A model generated the notes under the pieces. The model ran no database searches and was not told where the DNA came from. It saw only the letters and a program-made list of their open reading frames with translations. DNA of 64,000 nucleotides, from positions 124,001 through 188,000 of the forward strand of contig NZ_VZOW01000002.1 of the NCBI RefSeq assembly GCF_008801835.1, in the 5' to 3' direction. This stretch comes from Cupriavidus pauculus (GTDB taxonomy: Bacteria; Pseudomonadota; Gammaproteobacteria; Burkholderiales; Burkholderiaceae). The position numbers and the translations under genes were made by a program. Positions 25,981 to 35,423 of the stretch are shown here, one piece after another; the stretch's first letter is position 1; each line of letters begins with the position of its first letter.

Positions 25981-27599
25981 TGTCCGCCCGCGATATGCAG
26001 CGCGACGGCTTCGGCCACCTCGATGCCATCGATCGCCGCCGAGTAGATGCCGCCCGCATAGCCCGCGCCTTCACCGGCTGGATACAGGCCGCGTACATTG
26101 ATGCTCTGGTAGTCGTCGTTGTTGCGCCGGATGCGCAGCGGCGACGACGTGCGCGTCTCCACGCCCGTCAGCACCGCATCGTGCATCGCAAACCCGGCAA
26201 TCTTCTTGTCGAGTTCGGGCAGCGCTTCGCGGATCGCGTCGATCACGTAGTCCGGCAGCGCCGTGCTCAAGTCCGTCGGCGTCACGCCAGGCTTGTACGA
26301 AGGCTCGACCGAGCCCAGCGCCGTGGACGGACGCCCGGCGATGAAGTCGCCGACCAGTTGGCCCGGCGCGCGATAGTCGCTGCCGCCCAGCTCGAACGCG
26401 CGCTCTTCCCACTTGCGCTGAAACGCGATACCGGCGAGCGGCCCGCCCGGGTAATCCTGATCCGGCGTGATGCCGACGACGATGCCGGCGTTGGCATTGC
26501 GTTCGGCACGGTAGTACTGGCTCATGCCGTTGGTCACCAGCCGGCCCGGTTCCGATGCGGCCGCCACGACGGTGCCGCCCGGACACATGCAGAAGCTGTA
26601 CACCGCGCGACCATTGCTGGCGTGATGCACCACCTTGTAGTCGGCGGCGCCCAGCAACTTGTTGCCAGCAAACTTGCCGAAGCGGCTGCGGTTGATCAGG
26701 CCCTGCGGATGTTCGATGCGAAAGCCCAGCGAAAAGGGCTTGGCCTCCATGAATACGCCACGCTCGTGCAGCATTTCGAAGGTGTCGCGCGCGCTGTGGC
26801 CAACGGCCAAGATCACATGGTCGCAGGCCAGGTAATCGCCGTTCGACAGTTTCAGGCCGCGCACCTGACCCCGATCGATGTCAATGTCGTCGACGCGCGT
26901 TTCGAAGCGGATTTCGGCGCCCAGTTCGAGCATCTCGGCGCGCATCTTTTCGACCATGCTCACCAAACGGAACGTGCCGATGTGCGGACGCGCCTTGAAC
27001 AGGATGTCCTCCGGCGCGCCGGCGCGCACGAATTCGTTGAGCACCTTGCGGCCGTAGTGCTTCGGATCCTTGATCTGGCTGTACAGCTTGCCGTCCGAAA
27101 ACGTGCCCGCACCGCCTTCGCCAAACTGCACGTTCGATTCCGGGTTGAGCACGCTCTTGCGCCAAAGTCCAAACGTGTCCTTGGTGCGTTCGCGCACTTC
27201 CTTGCCGCGTTCGAGGATGATCGGGCGAAATCCCATCTGCGCCAGGATCAGGCCGGCCAGCAGGCCGCACGGGCCCAAGCCGATCACGACCGGACGCGAG
27301 CGCGGACCGCCTTCGGGCGCGCGGGCAACAAACCGATACGTCATGTCCGGCGTCACGCTCCAGTTCGGCTTGCGCGCCATGCGCTGGATTGCCGTGGGCT
27401 CGTCCTTGACCTCGATGTCGATGATGTAGGTCAGCTTGATGTCGTCGCGCTTGCGCGCATCGTGCGCGCGGCGAAACACCGTGAACTTGACGAGACCGTC
27501 GCCCTTCACGCCGATTTGAGCGAGATGGCTGCGCACGGCAGCTTCCAGATCGCTCTCGGCATGATCGAGCGGGAGTTTGACTTCACTGAGACGTAGCAT
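25977..27599 (-). CDS. FAD-dependent oxidoreductase (COG2509 type)
   Basis: A 540-residue flavoprotein. An N-terminal ~95-residue domain precedes the Rossmann fold (VVIGLGPCGLLAGLILAQMG, about 104-123, ending in the acidic ILERG). Conserved downstream segments are NVQFGEGGAGTFSDGKLYSQ, ILAVGHSARDTF and the C-terminal GLYPAGEGAGYAGGI, which binds FAD. The family is annotated only as an uncharacterised dehydrogenase. It overlaps both neighbours (17 bases with the DUF2917 gene upstream, 4 with DUF1415), forming a tight three-gene operon. Confidence 0.9.
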   Translation of the reverse strand: MLRLSEVKLPLDHAESDLEAAVRSHLAQIGVKGDGLVKFTVFRRAHDARKRDDIKLTYIIDIEVKDEPTAIQRMARKPNWSVTPDMTYRFVARAPEGGPRSRPVVIGLGPCGLLAGLILAQMGFRPIILERGKEVRERTKDTFGLWRKSVLNPESNVQFGEGGAGTFSDGKLYSQIKDPKHYGRKVLNEFVRAGAPEDILFKARPHIGTFRLVSMVEKMRAEMLELGAEIRFETRVDDIDIDRGQVRGLKLSNGDYLACDHVILAVGHSARDTFEMLHERGVFMEAKPFSLGFRIEHPQGLINRSRFGKFAGNKLLGAADYKVVHHASNGRAVYSFCMCPGGTVVAAASEPGRLVTNGMSQYYRAERNANAGIVVGITPDQDYPGGPLAGIAFQRKWEERAFELGGSDYRAPGQLVGDFIAGRPSTALGSVEPSYKPGVTPTDLSTALPDYVIDAIREALPELDKKIAGFAMHDAVLTGVETRTSSPLRIRRNNDDYQSINVRGLYPAGEGAGYAGGIYSAAIDGIEVAEAVALHIAGGQ

Positions 27600-27975
27600 G
27601 GGGAACCGATTGTTCTGCGGCCTTCGTGTCTGGTGGCCGGGAGTTGCCCAGCAGGAGGCCAGAACGGCCGAAGCGCGATTTTATCAGCCGCCACAGGCCG
27701 GGGCGCGGCGCCGGCGCGACGATCCGCAATTGCGCGGACTGCTGCGCCACAAACCCATGCCAGCCCGCCGCGTCGATCACAACCAGCTCGCCGGCGCCTA
27801 GCAGGCGCGACGCATGCGTCATCTGTCCGGCGAGCCAGCGCGGCGCGGCAATGGCCTCGATCCGCCCGTGCTCCACAAGGACCACGGCGCCTGTTTCGAG
27901 GTGAAGGGTAAGGCACTGGCCGCTGGCCAGTCTGACGGAGCGGGCTGCATCCGCAAGGGTTTCGGGGGTCGACAT
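27583..27975 (-). CDS. DUF2917-family protein
   Basis: A 130-residue protein with a DUF2917-like beta-rich core (VRLASGQCLTLHLETGAVVL, then GELVVIDAAG) and a basic Arg-rich C-terminal half. No signal peptide. The ATG at 27975 has AGGAG eight bases upstream. In Burkholderiales this family is often found beside a MocR-type regulator, as here, where that gene is divergent 177 bases away; function unknown. Confidence 0.78.
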   Translation of the reverse strand: MSTPETLADAARSVRLASGQCLTLHLETGAVVLVEHGRIEAIAAPRWLAGQMTHASRLLGAGELVVIDAAGWHGFVAQQSAQLRIVAPAPRPGLWRLIKSRFGRSGLLLGNSRPPDTKAAEQSVPHATSQ

Positions 27976-28092
27976 GGCTTGCGCTCCTGGCTGAAAAATC
28001 ATGCCTTCAGCCTATCGACGCGCAACCCGGGCCAACAGGCACAAGCGACGACGGCCCGCACCAGAACAGATGACAAAGTTTTGCGCTGTTAC

Positions 28093-28117
28093 GATACAGG
28101 GTCGCCCTATCTGTATC
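28093..28117. promoter_or_regulatory. Candidate operator for the MocR-type regulator
   Basis: GATACAG (28093-28099) and CTGTATC (28111-28117) are exact inverted half-sites 11 bases apart, in the 177-base divergent region. CTATCTGTATCTGT also gives a short direct repeat. Position is right for autoregulation and control of the DUF2917 operon. Confidence 0.5.
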
Positions 28118-28152
28118 TGTTCCGAAGCCCGCCCGTGCGGGATGATTGCGCC

Positions 28153-29631
28153 ATGTCGACCGTCGCCTTGCCCACCCAGCCACCGCAAGACCTGCCTGTT
28201 GCTTCGTCCCTGCCGCTCTACCAGCGGCTGGCGGGCCACTATCGACAGGCCATCGCCGCGGGCACGCTGGCGCCCGGGGACCGCATGCCGTCGGTGCGCG
28301 CGCTGATGGGGCTGCACGATGTGAGCCTGTCGACCGCGCTGCAGGCCTGCCGCGAACTGGAAGCCGCGGGCTTGCTGGAAGCGCGGCCGCGCTCGGGCTA
28401 CTTCGTCAGTCCGCCCGCGCATGCGGCACTCGCGCCGATCGAGGAGCCCGCGCCCGGGCTGCCCGATCCTGCGCAGTACGTGGGGATTCACCAGCGCATT
28501 TCGGCGATCCTGGCGCGCAGCAAGCATCATCGGATCAATCTGGGCGGCGCCTGCGGTGCGCCGGAGTTGTATCCAACCGCCGCGCTGCGCCATGCCGCCG
28601 TGCGCGCCCTGCGACAGCATCCCGACCTGTTCGGCAGTTCTGTCGATTCCGACGGTCACCCGGCGTTTCGCGCCGCGCTGGCGCGGCATGCGCTGCGTTC
28701 GCGCATCAATGTCTCGCCCGACGAGATCGTGGTCACCCATGGCGCCACGGAAGCGCTGACCCTGGCGCTGCGCGCCGTGGCCGGGCCAGGCGATGTCATT
28801 GCGGTCGAATCACCGACCTACTACGGCCTGCTGCAGATTCTGGAAAGCCTCGGCATGCGCGCGCTGGAAATCCCATGCAGCCCGCAGACTGGCATTTCGC
28901 TCGAAGCGCTCGAGCTGGCCGCGCAGACCTACGACAACATCAAGGCGGTCTGCGTGGTGCCCAACCTGCAGAATCCGCTCGGCTGCGTGATGCCCGACGC
29001 GCACAAGCAGCGGCTAGTGCGCTGGTGCGCCGCGCGCGGGATCGCGATGATCGAGGACGACTGCTGCTCGGCCACCTTCGACGAGGACGTCACGCCAGCC
29101 GCTGCGAAATCGTGGGACACCACCGGTACGGTGATCCACTGCGCTTCGCTGCACAAGGTGCTGGCGCCCGGCATGCGTCTGGGGTGGATCACCGCGGGCA
29201 AATGGCAGGCGCGCGTCGAGATGTTGAAATTCGGCCTGTCGCGCCCCAACGAAATGCTGACGCAGATCGCCGTGGCCGAGTACATGGGCACCGGCGCGTT
29301 CGAAAGGCATCTGCGGCGGCTGCGCACACAGTTGCGCAGCCAGCGCGAATGGGTGGCGCAGAAGGTGGCCGCCACCTTCCCAGCCGGCACGCGCTTGACG
29401 CTGCCGCGCGGCGGCTTGCACCTGTGGGTGGAAATGCCGCTGTGCGTTTCGTCCGAAGCCGTGTTCGAACAGGTCCTGCGAGAAGGTATCCGCGTCATGC
29501 CCGGCGCGATGTTCTCGAATTCCAACCGCTTCAATCACTACCTGCGGCTGAACTGCGGCAATCTGCGCACACCCGAACTGGAACGCGCGCTCGACACGGT
29601 CGCCGCCGCGGTGCGCCGCCTGGCAGGCTGA
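28153..29631 (+). CDS. MocR-type GntR regulator with aminotransferase domain
   Basis: A 492-residue fusion: GntR winged helix (about 20-90: LYQRLAGHYRQAIAAGTLAP, then a recognition helix in SLSTALQACRELEAAGLL), linker, then a fold-type I aminotransferase domain (110-490). The PLP-binding Lys is in SLHKVLAPGMRLGW, about residue 335; the NPLGCVMP and DDCCSA segments complete the cofactor site. Such proteins sense PLP or amino-compound adducts and often control pyridoxal or amino-acid genes. ATG at 28153 fits the family start. Divergent from DUF2917. Confidence 0.92.
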   Translation: MSTVALPTQPPQDLPVASSLPLYQRLAGHYRQAIAAGTLAPGDRMPSVRALMGLHDVSLSTALQACRELEAAGLLEARPRSGYFVSPPAHAALAPIEEPAPGLPDPAQYVGIHQRISAILARSKHHRINLGGACGAPELYPTAALRHAAVRALRQHPDLFGSSVDSDGHPAFRAALARHALRSRINVSPDEIVVTHGATEALTLALRAVAGPGDVIAVESPTYYGLLQILESLGMRALEIPCSPQTGISLEALELAAQTYDNIKAVCVVPNLQNPLGCVMPDAHKQRLVRWCAARGIAMIEDDCCSATFDEDVTPAAAKSWDTTGTVIHCASLHKVLAPGMRLGWITAGKWQARVEMLKFGLSRPNEMLTQIAVAEYMGTGAFERHLRRLRTQLRSQREWVAQKVAATFPAGTRLTLPRGGLHLWVEMPLCVSSEAVFEQVLREGIRVMPGAMFSNSNRFNHYLRLNCGNLRTPELERALDTVAAAVRRLAG

Positions 29632-29763
29632 CCGCGCCGGGCCCGCCGGCCGTGGCGCGGACGCCAACGCCGGCGTGCTTCCTGCTAGATTTCTCCCCCA
29701 TTTGGCACGCCCTCGCCTATCCTAGTGCGCGGTACGCCATCCATCGAAAAAAGGGAGAAAAAC

Positions 29764-31239
29764 TTGGGGCACGCAAGCGCCGTCGCACGGCTCGACAACG
29801 ACTATCAAACGCTGTTCCAACTGGCGCCAGTTTCGCTGTGGCTGGAAGACTTCAGCGCGGTACGCCAGGCGTTTGACCGGCTGCGTGCCGACGGCGTGAC
29901 CGATCTGCGTGCTCACCTGCGCGCCAATCCGGCCGAAGTGGCGCGCTGTTCGGCGCTGATCCGCGTGCTCGATGTGAACCGCCGCACGCTGGAACTGTTT
30001 CGCGCGCGCGACCTGGACCAGTTGATCGCCAATCTCGATAGCGTGTTCCGCGACGACATGTTCGACCAGCACGTGGAAGAACTCGGCCAGCTATGGGACG
30101 GCGGCCGGCATTTCGCCAGCCAGACCGTCAACTACACGCTCGACGGAGAGCGGCTCGACATTCGCCTCGAAGCGAGCGTGATGCCGGGCCACGAGCAGGA
30201 CTGGGCGCGCGTGCTGCTGTCGATCGAGGACATCACGGCGCGCGTGCGGTCCGAGCGCGAACTGCGCCGCAGCCAGCAATATGCGCAAGGATTGTTCGAA
30301 CACTCGCCGGTGTCGCTCTGGGTGGAAGATTTCAGCGCCGTGAAAGTGCTGCTCGACGAAGTGCGCGCGGCGGGCATCACCGATTTCCGCACCTTCCTCA
30401 ATGTGCACCCCGATTTCGTTTCGCGCTGCATGCAGGAAATCCGCGTACTCGACGTGAATCAGCAAACGCTGACGATGTTTGGCGCCCCGAGCAAGGAGAT
30501 TCTGCTGTCGCGCCTGGGCGACGTGTTCCGGGACGACATGCGCATCCATTTTGCCGAGCAACTAATCGATCTCTGGCACGAAAAACTTTGGCAACAGCGC
30601 GAGGTCATCAACTACGCGCTCGATGGGCGCTCGGTCGACGTGTTCATGCAATGGTCGGTGTTTCCCGGCCGCGAAACCGACTGGGATCAGGTGCTGGTGT
30701 CGCTGACCGACATCACCGCACGCAAGAAGGCCGAGGCCTATGTCGAATTCCTGGGCAAGCACGACGTGCTGACCAAGCTCTACAACCGCGCCTATTACGA
30801 AGACGAGCTGGCGCGGCTGGGACGCAAGGGCCCGTGGCCGGTGAGCGTGATCGCGGTGGATCTGAATGGACTCAAGACGGTCAACGATCAGTTCGGACAT
30901 GCCGACGGCGACGCGCTATTGCGCCGTACCGGCGAAGTCCTGAAGAAGGCGGTGGGCGAACAGGCCTGCATCGCGCGCACCGGCGGCGACGAATTCATGG
31001 TGCTGCTGCCCGGCCGCGATGAGCGCGCCACGGCCACCGTGGTCGAACAGATCGAAGAAGTGGTGGGCCTGAACAACCAGTTCTATCCCGGCACGCGGCT
31101 TTCGTTCTCGATTGGGGTGGCCACCTGCGTGCAGGGCGAACGCCTCACCGATGCCGTCAAGCTTGCCGACGGGCGCATGTACGAAGCCAAGCGCGCCCAT
31201 TACGAAGCTTTAGGCAACGAACGTCGCATGCGCGACTAG
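29764..31239 (+). CDS. Diguanylate cyclase with duplicated PAS-like sensor
   Basis: A 491-residue cytosolic protein: two tandem copies of a PAS-like module (about 15-165 and 180-325), each beginning with a PVSLWxEDFSAV motif, containing IRVLDVN and ending in an EDITAR/TDITAR segment, then a GGDEF domain (from about 345) with intact RTGGDEF at 407-411. It should make cyclic di-GMP. The RxxD product-inhibition site expected five residues before GGDEF is absent. The best ribosome site (AAGGGAG, 29751-29757) points to a TTG start at 29764; an in-frame GTG at 29725 is the alternative. No transmembrane segment seen. Confidence 0.88.
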   Translation: MGHASAVARLDNDYQTLFQLAPVSLWLEDFSAVRQAFDRLRADGVTDLRAHLRANPAEVARCSALIRVLDVNRRTLELFRARDLDQLIANLDSVFRDDMFDQHVEELGQLWDGGRHFASQTVNYTLDGERLDIRLEASVMPGHEQDWARVLLSIEDITARVRSERELRRSQQYAQGLFEHSPVSLWVEDFSAVKVLLDEVRAAGITDFRTFLNVHPDFVSRCMQEIRVLDVNQQTLTMFGAPSKEILLSRLGDVFRDDMRIHFAEQLIDLWHEKLWQQREVINYALDGRSVDVFMQWSVFPGRETDWDQVLVSLTDITARKKAEAYVEFLGKHDVLTKLYNRAYYEDELARLGRKGPWPVSVIAVDLNGLKTVNDQFGHADGDALLRRTGEVLKKAVGEQACIARTGGDEFMVLLPGRDERATATVVEQIEEVVGLNNQFYPGTRLSFSIGVATCVQGERLTDAVKLADGRMYEAKRAHYEALGNERRMRD

Positions 31240-31318
31240 CCAACCTGACGCGGCCCAGAGCGATCCGCGCCGACCAACGCCACCCAACGCGCCGGACGCG
31301 GCGCGGATCGCGAGGGCA

Positions 31319-31352
31319 AGAAAAAACCGGCAGCGAGCTGCCGGTTTTTTTC
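31319..31352. terminator. Bidirectional terminator, GGDEF gene and lpxO
   Basis: CCGGCAG/CTGCCGG hairpin (31327-31344) flanked by an A-run on the left and a T-run on the right, between convergent genes. Confidence 0.93.
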
Positions 31353-31372
31353 TTCGAGCCGTCACCTGCGGA

Positions 31373-32275
31373 TCAAAGGAACACGATCAACGCGATGCCG
31401 CCAATGATCAGACCAAACTTGGTCACGTAGTACACGTTCTTGTTCCACGACTTGAAGCGGCGGCGATATTGGCCGCCGAGCCAGACAAAGCGGAACAGCT
31501 TGTTGATGGCGCCGGTCTGGTCCGATTCCTCATTCGGGGAGCTGGCCGCCGTCATGACCTTGCGGCCCATCCAGTGATTGACGGCCGCAGCCCAGCGGTA
31601 GCGCATCGGACGCTCGATATCGCAGAACAGGATCAGTCGATCGGTGTCGCTCTTGTTCTCAGCCCAGTGCAGATAGGTCTCGTCGAACACCACGCCCTGG
31701 CCATCGCGCCAGCTGTGGCGCTCGCCATCGACTTCGATGAAGCAGCGGTCATCGTTCGGCGTGGACAAGCCCAGGTGATAGCGCAGCGACCCCGCAAACG
31801 GATCGCGGTGCGGGTTCAGCTTGCCGCCCGGCGGCAGTTCCGCGAACATCGCCGCCTTGACCGACGGCATCTCGCGCAGCAGCGCCACGGTATTCGGGCA
31901 TAACGTCTCGGCCGACGGATGGTGCGCTTCGTACCACTTCAGGTAGAAGCGCTTCCAGCCGTACTTGAAAAACGAGTTGAAGCCCGCGTCATCGTTCTTG
32001 TCGGCCGCCTTGATCTTGCGCATCGCGATCAGGGCCAGGCCCTCGTCGCGAATCTGCGGCCACGCGCTGCGCAGCTTCTCGAGTTCAGGGAAACGTTCGA
32101 CCGGAATGTACGGCGTACGCGGCACCCCGGAAAACATGTACATGAAGCAGTTGACCGGCGCCACCAAGGCCGAGTGGTCAAGCATCTGCCGCATGAAGGG
32201 CAGCCTAACCTTGCCGCGGAAGTGCACATACAGGATGGCACCCAGGTAGGCCGCGACGATTATCCATTTGATCAC
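31373..32275 (-). CDS. lpxO: Lipid A hydroxylase LpxO-like dioxygenase
   Basis: A 300-residue membrane-associated aspartyl/asparaginyl beta-hydroxylase family enzyme, a Fe(II)/2-oxoglutarate dioxygenase that would 2-hydroxylate a lipid A acyl chain. An N-terminal hydrophobic segment (WIIVAAYLGAILYV), the iron ligand region NPHRDPFAGSLRYHLGL, and the second His in YLHWAENKSD followed by RLILFCD are seen; a C-terminal hydrophobic segment closes the protein. Length matches Salmonella LpxO. The start is a GTG at 32275 with GGAGGAA upstream. Related family members act on other substrates, so lipid A is inferred. Confidence 0.85.
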   Translation of the reverse strand: MIKWIIVAAYLGAILYVHFRGKVRLPFMRQMLDHSALVAPVNCFMYMFSGVPRTPYIPVERFPELEKLRSAWPQIRDEGLALIAMRKIKAADKNDDAGFNSFFKYGWKRFYLKWYEAHHPSAETLCPNTVALLREMPSVKAAMFAELPPGGKLNPHRDPFAGSLRYHLGLSTPNDDRCFIEVDGERHSWRDGQGVVFDETYLHWAENKSDTDRLILFCDIERPMRYRWAAAVNHWMGRKVMTAASSPNEESDQTGAINKLFRFVWLGGQYRRRFKSWNKNVYYVTKFGLIIGGIALIVFL

Positions 32276-32402
32276 CCGAAATTCCTCCAGGACAGACTCC
32301 GCCCCAGGGAACACTGACCCTTCCGGCGGCAAGGCGCTATTTTAGCGAATCGCCGCCCCCCGCGCACCGTGTGATGCACGGGCCGCGTCAAGGTTTTGCG
32401 CG

Positions 32403-32714
32403 TCAGGATTTGCCGCGCGACTGGCGGGAAATCCGGTCGATCAGCACGCGCGCATCTTCGGGCTTGCCTTGCAGCGTCAGCAGGCGCGCGTTGAGCACGA
32501 TATTCTCGAGCACCAGCTTAGCCGTGGAGGCCCACAGCGTCGCCACCAGCGCCTCCTGCGACAGCCCCGAGGTTTCCAGTTCGATCGACCGTTCCGCGAT
32601 CAGCCTGCACGCCAGCGCGCGCAGCGCCTCGTCGTCGAACGGCAGGTTGGCATAGTCGATGGGATCGGCCTTTTCCACTTCGACCATCAGCTGCAGCAGC
32701 ATATCTTCGGTCAT
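32403..32714 (-). CDS. Hypothetical helical protein, 103 aa
   Basis: A small, acidic, probably all-helical protein starting MTEDMLLQLMVEVEKADPID. No signal, Cys or recognised motif. A CAGGAG site lies seven bases upstream of the ATG. It follows the DUF2252 gene by 29 bases on the same strand, so the pair is likely an operon. Family not recognised. Confidence 0.75.
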   Translation of the reverse strand: MTEDMLLQLMVEVEKADPIDYANLPFDDEALRALACRLIAERSIELETSGLSQEALVATLWASTAKLVLENIVLNARLLTLQGKPEDARVLIDRISRQSRGKS

Positions 32715-32743
32715 TGGCAAACTCCTGAAGGCATCGCCTCGGT

Positions 32744-34156
32744 TCACACCCGGAAGTCGGCGGTCATGTCGGTATCGGTGCGGGCTTCCAGGCGCCCGGA
32801 ACGGCACGCTTTGACGAAGACCTCGTAGTCGCGTTCGACCTGATCCGCATACGCGTTAGAGTACGCCACCATCGATTCCGCCATGCGGTCGCTGGCGCCA
32901 AGGTATCCGCTGATCTCGGGCGCCAGCCCGCCCGCCTTGGCGTGCGCGCGCGCTAAGACCCAGCCGCAGACGCGGCCGTACATCGCCAGCATTTGGGCGT
33001 CCATCAGCTCGATGTCGGCGGAGAACTTCATGTCGCGGAGCTGGCGCAAGTAAAAATGTCGCCCGAATGGCCCGTTGGACCAGCCCAGGAACGGATCGCT
33101 GGCCGCCTGCATCAGTCGCTGCCCTTCCACCACGCGCTGGCCTTCGTGCCGCACAGCCGGCGACTTGAAGAAACGCGCGACCACCGACTTTGTCGCTTCC
33201 TTGACCTGCAGGAACAGCGGCTTGCCGTGGCTGTCGATCATCAACTGGATCAGACAGCGCGTGCCCACGCTGCCGACGCCAACCACCTTGAAGGCCATGT
33301 CGTGAAGCTTGAAGTGGGCCAGCAACTGCTGACGGTCCGGTGCCAGCGTGCGGGTGTAATCGCGAAAGCACTCTTGCACGACCGTAGCGGGATCGTCGAT
33401 GCTGAGCCAGTCGTCCTTCGCATCGAACAGCGTTTGCTCGCCGCGCACGTGGAAGATGGCCGGCGGCGCGTCGAGGATGCGCCAGCGCTCCCCTTCCCGC
33501 TCGGTCAGCTTCGGCAAGAGCGCCTCGTGGGTGCGCGCCGATGCGCGTTCCATCGCGCGCCGAATGCGTTTCTGGACTTCCGGATCGATCGAGATCTCGA
33601 GCAGACGCTCGAAGGTGATGTGGTCATACCAGGTATCGAGCACCCCCATTTCCGCATAGTCGGCCATGTGGTTGCGGTAGCTGTTCACCACCTCGAAGAC
33701 CATCTCGTCGGCCGCCGCCGCGCTGTGTTTCAGATGGCGCGCCGCCACCACGAAGCTGGCGGCGAGGCGTTTGAGGTCCCATTCCCATGGGCCCGGGCTG
33801 GTTTCGTCGAAGTCGTTCAGGTCGAATAGCAGCGCGCGTTCCGGCGTGGCGAAACCGCCAAAATTCGACAAATGACAGTCGCCGCAGATTTGCAGCGTCA
33901 GACTGGAGTTTGGCGTGCCTGCCAGATCGTGGGCCTGGATGATGGCGCTACCGCGATAGAACGTGAACGGCGAGGCAATCATCCGCCCGTACCGCAGCGG
34001 TATCAGCCGCTCGACGCGCCCGGCGCTGCTCTGCTCCAGGAGCCGGATGGGATCCCGATCGACGTTGCCGATCGCCTCATGCGCGCGCCGAGGCACTTTT
34101 TGGCGGAGGGATTTTCCATGCCCGCGCCGCTTTTCAACTTCCGACACACTTTCCAC
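32744..34156 (-). CDS. DUF2252-family protein
   Basis: A 470-residue protein of the DUF2252 family, distantly like aminoglycoside/protein kinase folds. The signature CGDCHLSNFGGFATPERALL followed by FDLNDFDET, and the WEWDLKRLAASF segment, are all visible; they would correspond to a phosphotransferase-type active site, but activity is unproven. The reading frame begins with GTG at 34156, with GGAGG about four bases upstream; a second in-frame GTG lies nine bases later. Upstream cofactors or partners are not evident. Confidence 0.87.
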   Translation of the reverse strand: MESVSEVEKRRGHGKSLRQKVPRRAHEAIGNVDRDPIRLLEQSSAGRVERLIPLRYGRMIASPFTFYRGSAIIQAHDLAGTPNSSLTLQICGDCHLSNFGGFATPERALLFDLNDFDETSPGPWEWDLKRLAASFVVAARHLKHSAAAADEMVFEVVNSYRNHMADYAEMGVLDTWYDHITFERLLEISIDPEVQKRIRRAMERASARTHEALLPKLTEREGERWRILDAPPAIFHVRGEQTLFDAKDDWLSIDDPATVVQECFRDYTRTLAPDRQQLLAHFKLHDMAFKVVGVGSVGTRCLIQLMIDSHGKPLFLQVKEATKSVVARFFKSPAVRHEGQRVVEGQRLMQAASDPFLGWSNGPFGRHFYLRQLRDMKFSADIELMDAQMLAMYGRVCGWVLARAHAKAGGLAPEISGYLGASDRMAESMVAYSNAYADQVERDYEVFVKACRSGRLEARTDTDMTADFRV

Positions 34157-34402
34157 ACACCCTCCATGCTTGGATCAAAGCCGGGGAACGTCAGATTTGT
34201 GCAGCATATGCAACCAAGCTAAGGCAACCGCAACAGCTTGTCAATTTGGCGCCCCACACTGGCACAGACGTCACTTCGATGAACCTGAATCGACACCGCG
34301 TCGTGTGCCACGGAAAATCAGACGCTCCCCTACAAAAACGTCACAACTATCCGTGTAAGCTGCGGTCTCATCTAGCGTCGCCAACGAGAAGAGCAACCAT
34401 TC

Positions 34403-34693
34403 ATGACCAAGCGTTTTCTTGCAGCCATGCGTCAATACGTGTGGTTCAGAGGGGTGAAGCACCATGTGGTCCAAGGCGTGGAAGCGCTGGCGGACCTGCT
34501 GAAGTCTCCGTCCGTCGCGGCGCGCGCAGTCGCCGCCATCGTCTCGGAAACGGAGCAAGGCGTTCAGGTGTGGGTGTCCTATTTCGGCAAGCCAATGGAT
34601 CCGCATACCAACTATGTGTTGTGGCCAAACCGCGTACTAAAGCCGGCGCGCCGACGCGTAGCAGCACCGCCGCAACTGCCGTTCCGCCGCTAG
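34403..34693 (+). CDS. Hypothetical protein, 96 aa
   Basis: A small basic protein starting MTKRFLAAMRQYVWFRGVKH, with a central helical segment and a C-terminal Arg/Pro-rich tail (KPARRRVAAPPQLPFRR). AGAAGAGCAA precedes the ATG. No domain recognised. It is 54 bases upstream of another small gene on the same strand. Confidence 0.55.
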   Translation: MTKRFLAAMRQYVWFRGVKHHVVQGVEALADLLKSPSVAARAVAAIVSETEQGVQVWVSYFGKPMDPHTNYVLWPNRVLKPARRRVAAPPQLPFRR

Positions 34694-34746
34694 CACGTCC
34701 TGGCACATAACCGCAGTGTTTTTTCCGTGTTGGACAAGGAGCCCTC

Positions 34747-35007
34747 ATGCCCGAACCGCAACATGACGAAGCGCTGGTCAACAATTACCTGGAACGTGTG
34801 TCGGCGCTGTCCGTCAGCGCGTTTGATGGCGCCGATGTGGGACAGGAGCTATCGCAGCTGATGCAGGAAGCCCGGCAGCAATGCAAGGGCGACAATCTCG
34901 TCGTATTGGCTGCGCGCCTGACAGACCGCGCCGAATCTGCCGAGCGCGAATCGCAGCCGCAAGTGCGCGACACATTCGCCGCGGCCGCATCGATGATCAA
35001 ACCCTGA
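34747..35007 (+). CDS. Hypothetical protein, 86 aa
   Basis: A small acidic, helical protein (MPEPQHDEALVNNYLERVSA). AAGGAG lies six bases before the ATG, a good ribosome site. Composition and heptad-like hydrophobics suggest a soluble helical bundle; no family recognised. Probably cotranscribed with the 96-aa gene. Confidence 0.65.
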   Translation: MPEPQHDEALVNNYLERVSALSVSAFDGADVGQELSQLMQEARQQCKGDNLVVLAARLTDRAESAERESQPQVRDTFAAAASMIKP

Positions 35008-35224
35008 AGTCATCCCGTAGCGAGACGTCAGCGCGAGCCATGGCATAGCAATCGCCCGCATCGATGCGCGCGCACGACAAGAGGAGCAAGCGAACTCTGC
35101 CTCTGCGAGGAGGACCATCGCGCTACTTCACTGCTGCGCTATGTATTCGGGATATTTACTTCGGGAAGATTTGACCGAACGGTCGAGAGAACTACTGAAT
35201 CTCTTGTTACCAGACCAAAGGTCT

Positions 35225-35301
<77 letters not shown>

Positions 35302-35314
35302 TCTGAGAAAAGAG

Positions 35315-35343
35315 ATTATGCCGCAATATGGCGCACGTGGCAA
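35315..35343 (-). promoter_or_regulatory. Promoter of initiator tRNA
   Basis: On the minus strand TTGCCA (35343-35338), 17 bases, CATAAT (35320-35315), with the -10 ending 13 bases before the mature tRNA 5' end. Confidence 0.7.
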
Positions 35344-35366
35344 GCGTTATATGCACCATAAACGAG

Positions 35367-35401
35367 AAAACGCCCTCGCATCGTTTTGCCGAGGGCGTTT
35401 T
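35367..35401. terminator. Bidirectional terminator
   Basis: AAAACGCCCTCG (35367-35378) and CGAGGGCGTTTT (35390-35401). On the minus strand it closes the 81-aa gene upstream of the tRNA promoter. Confidence 0.85.
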
Positions 35402-35423
35402 GCATGCATCGTCAGGCCTGCGC

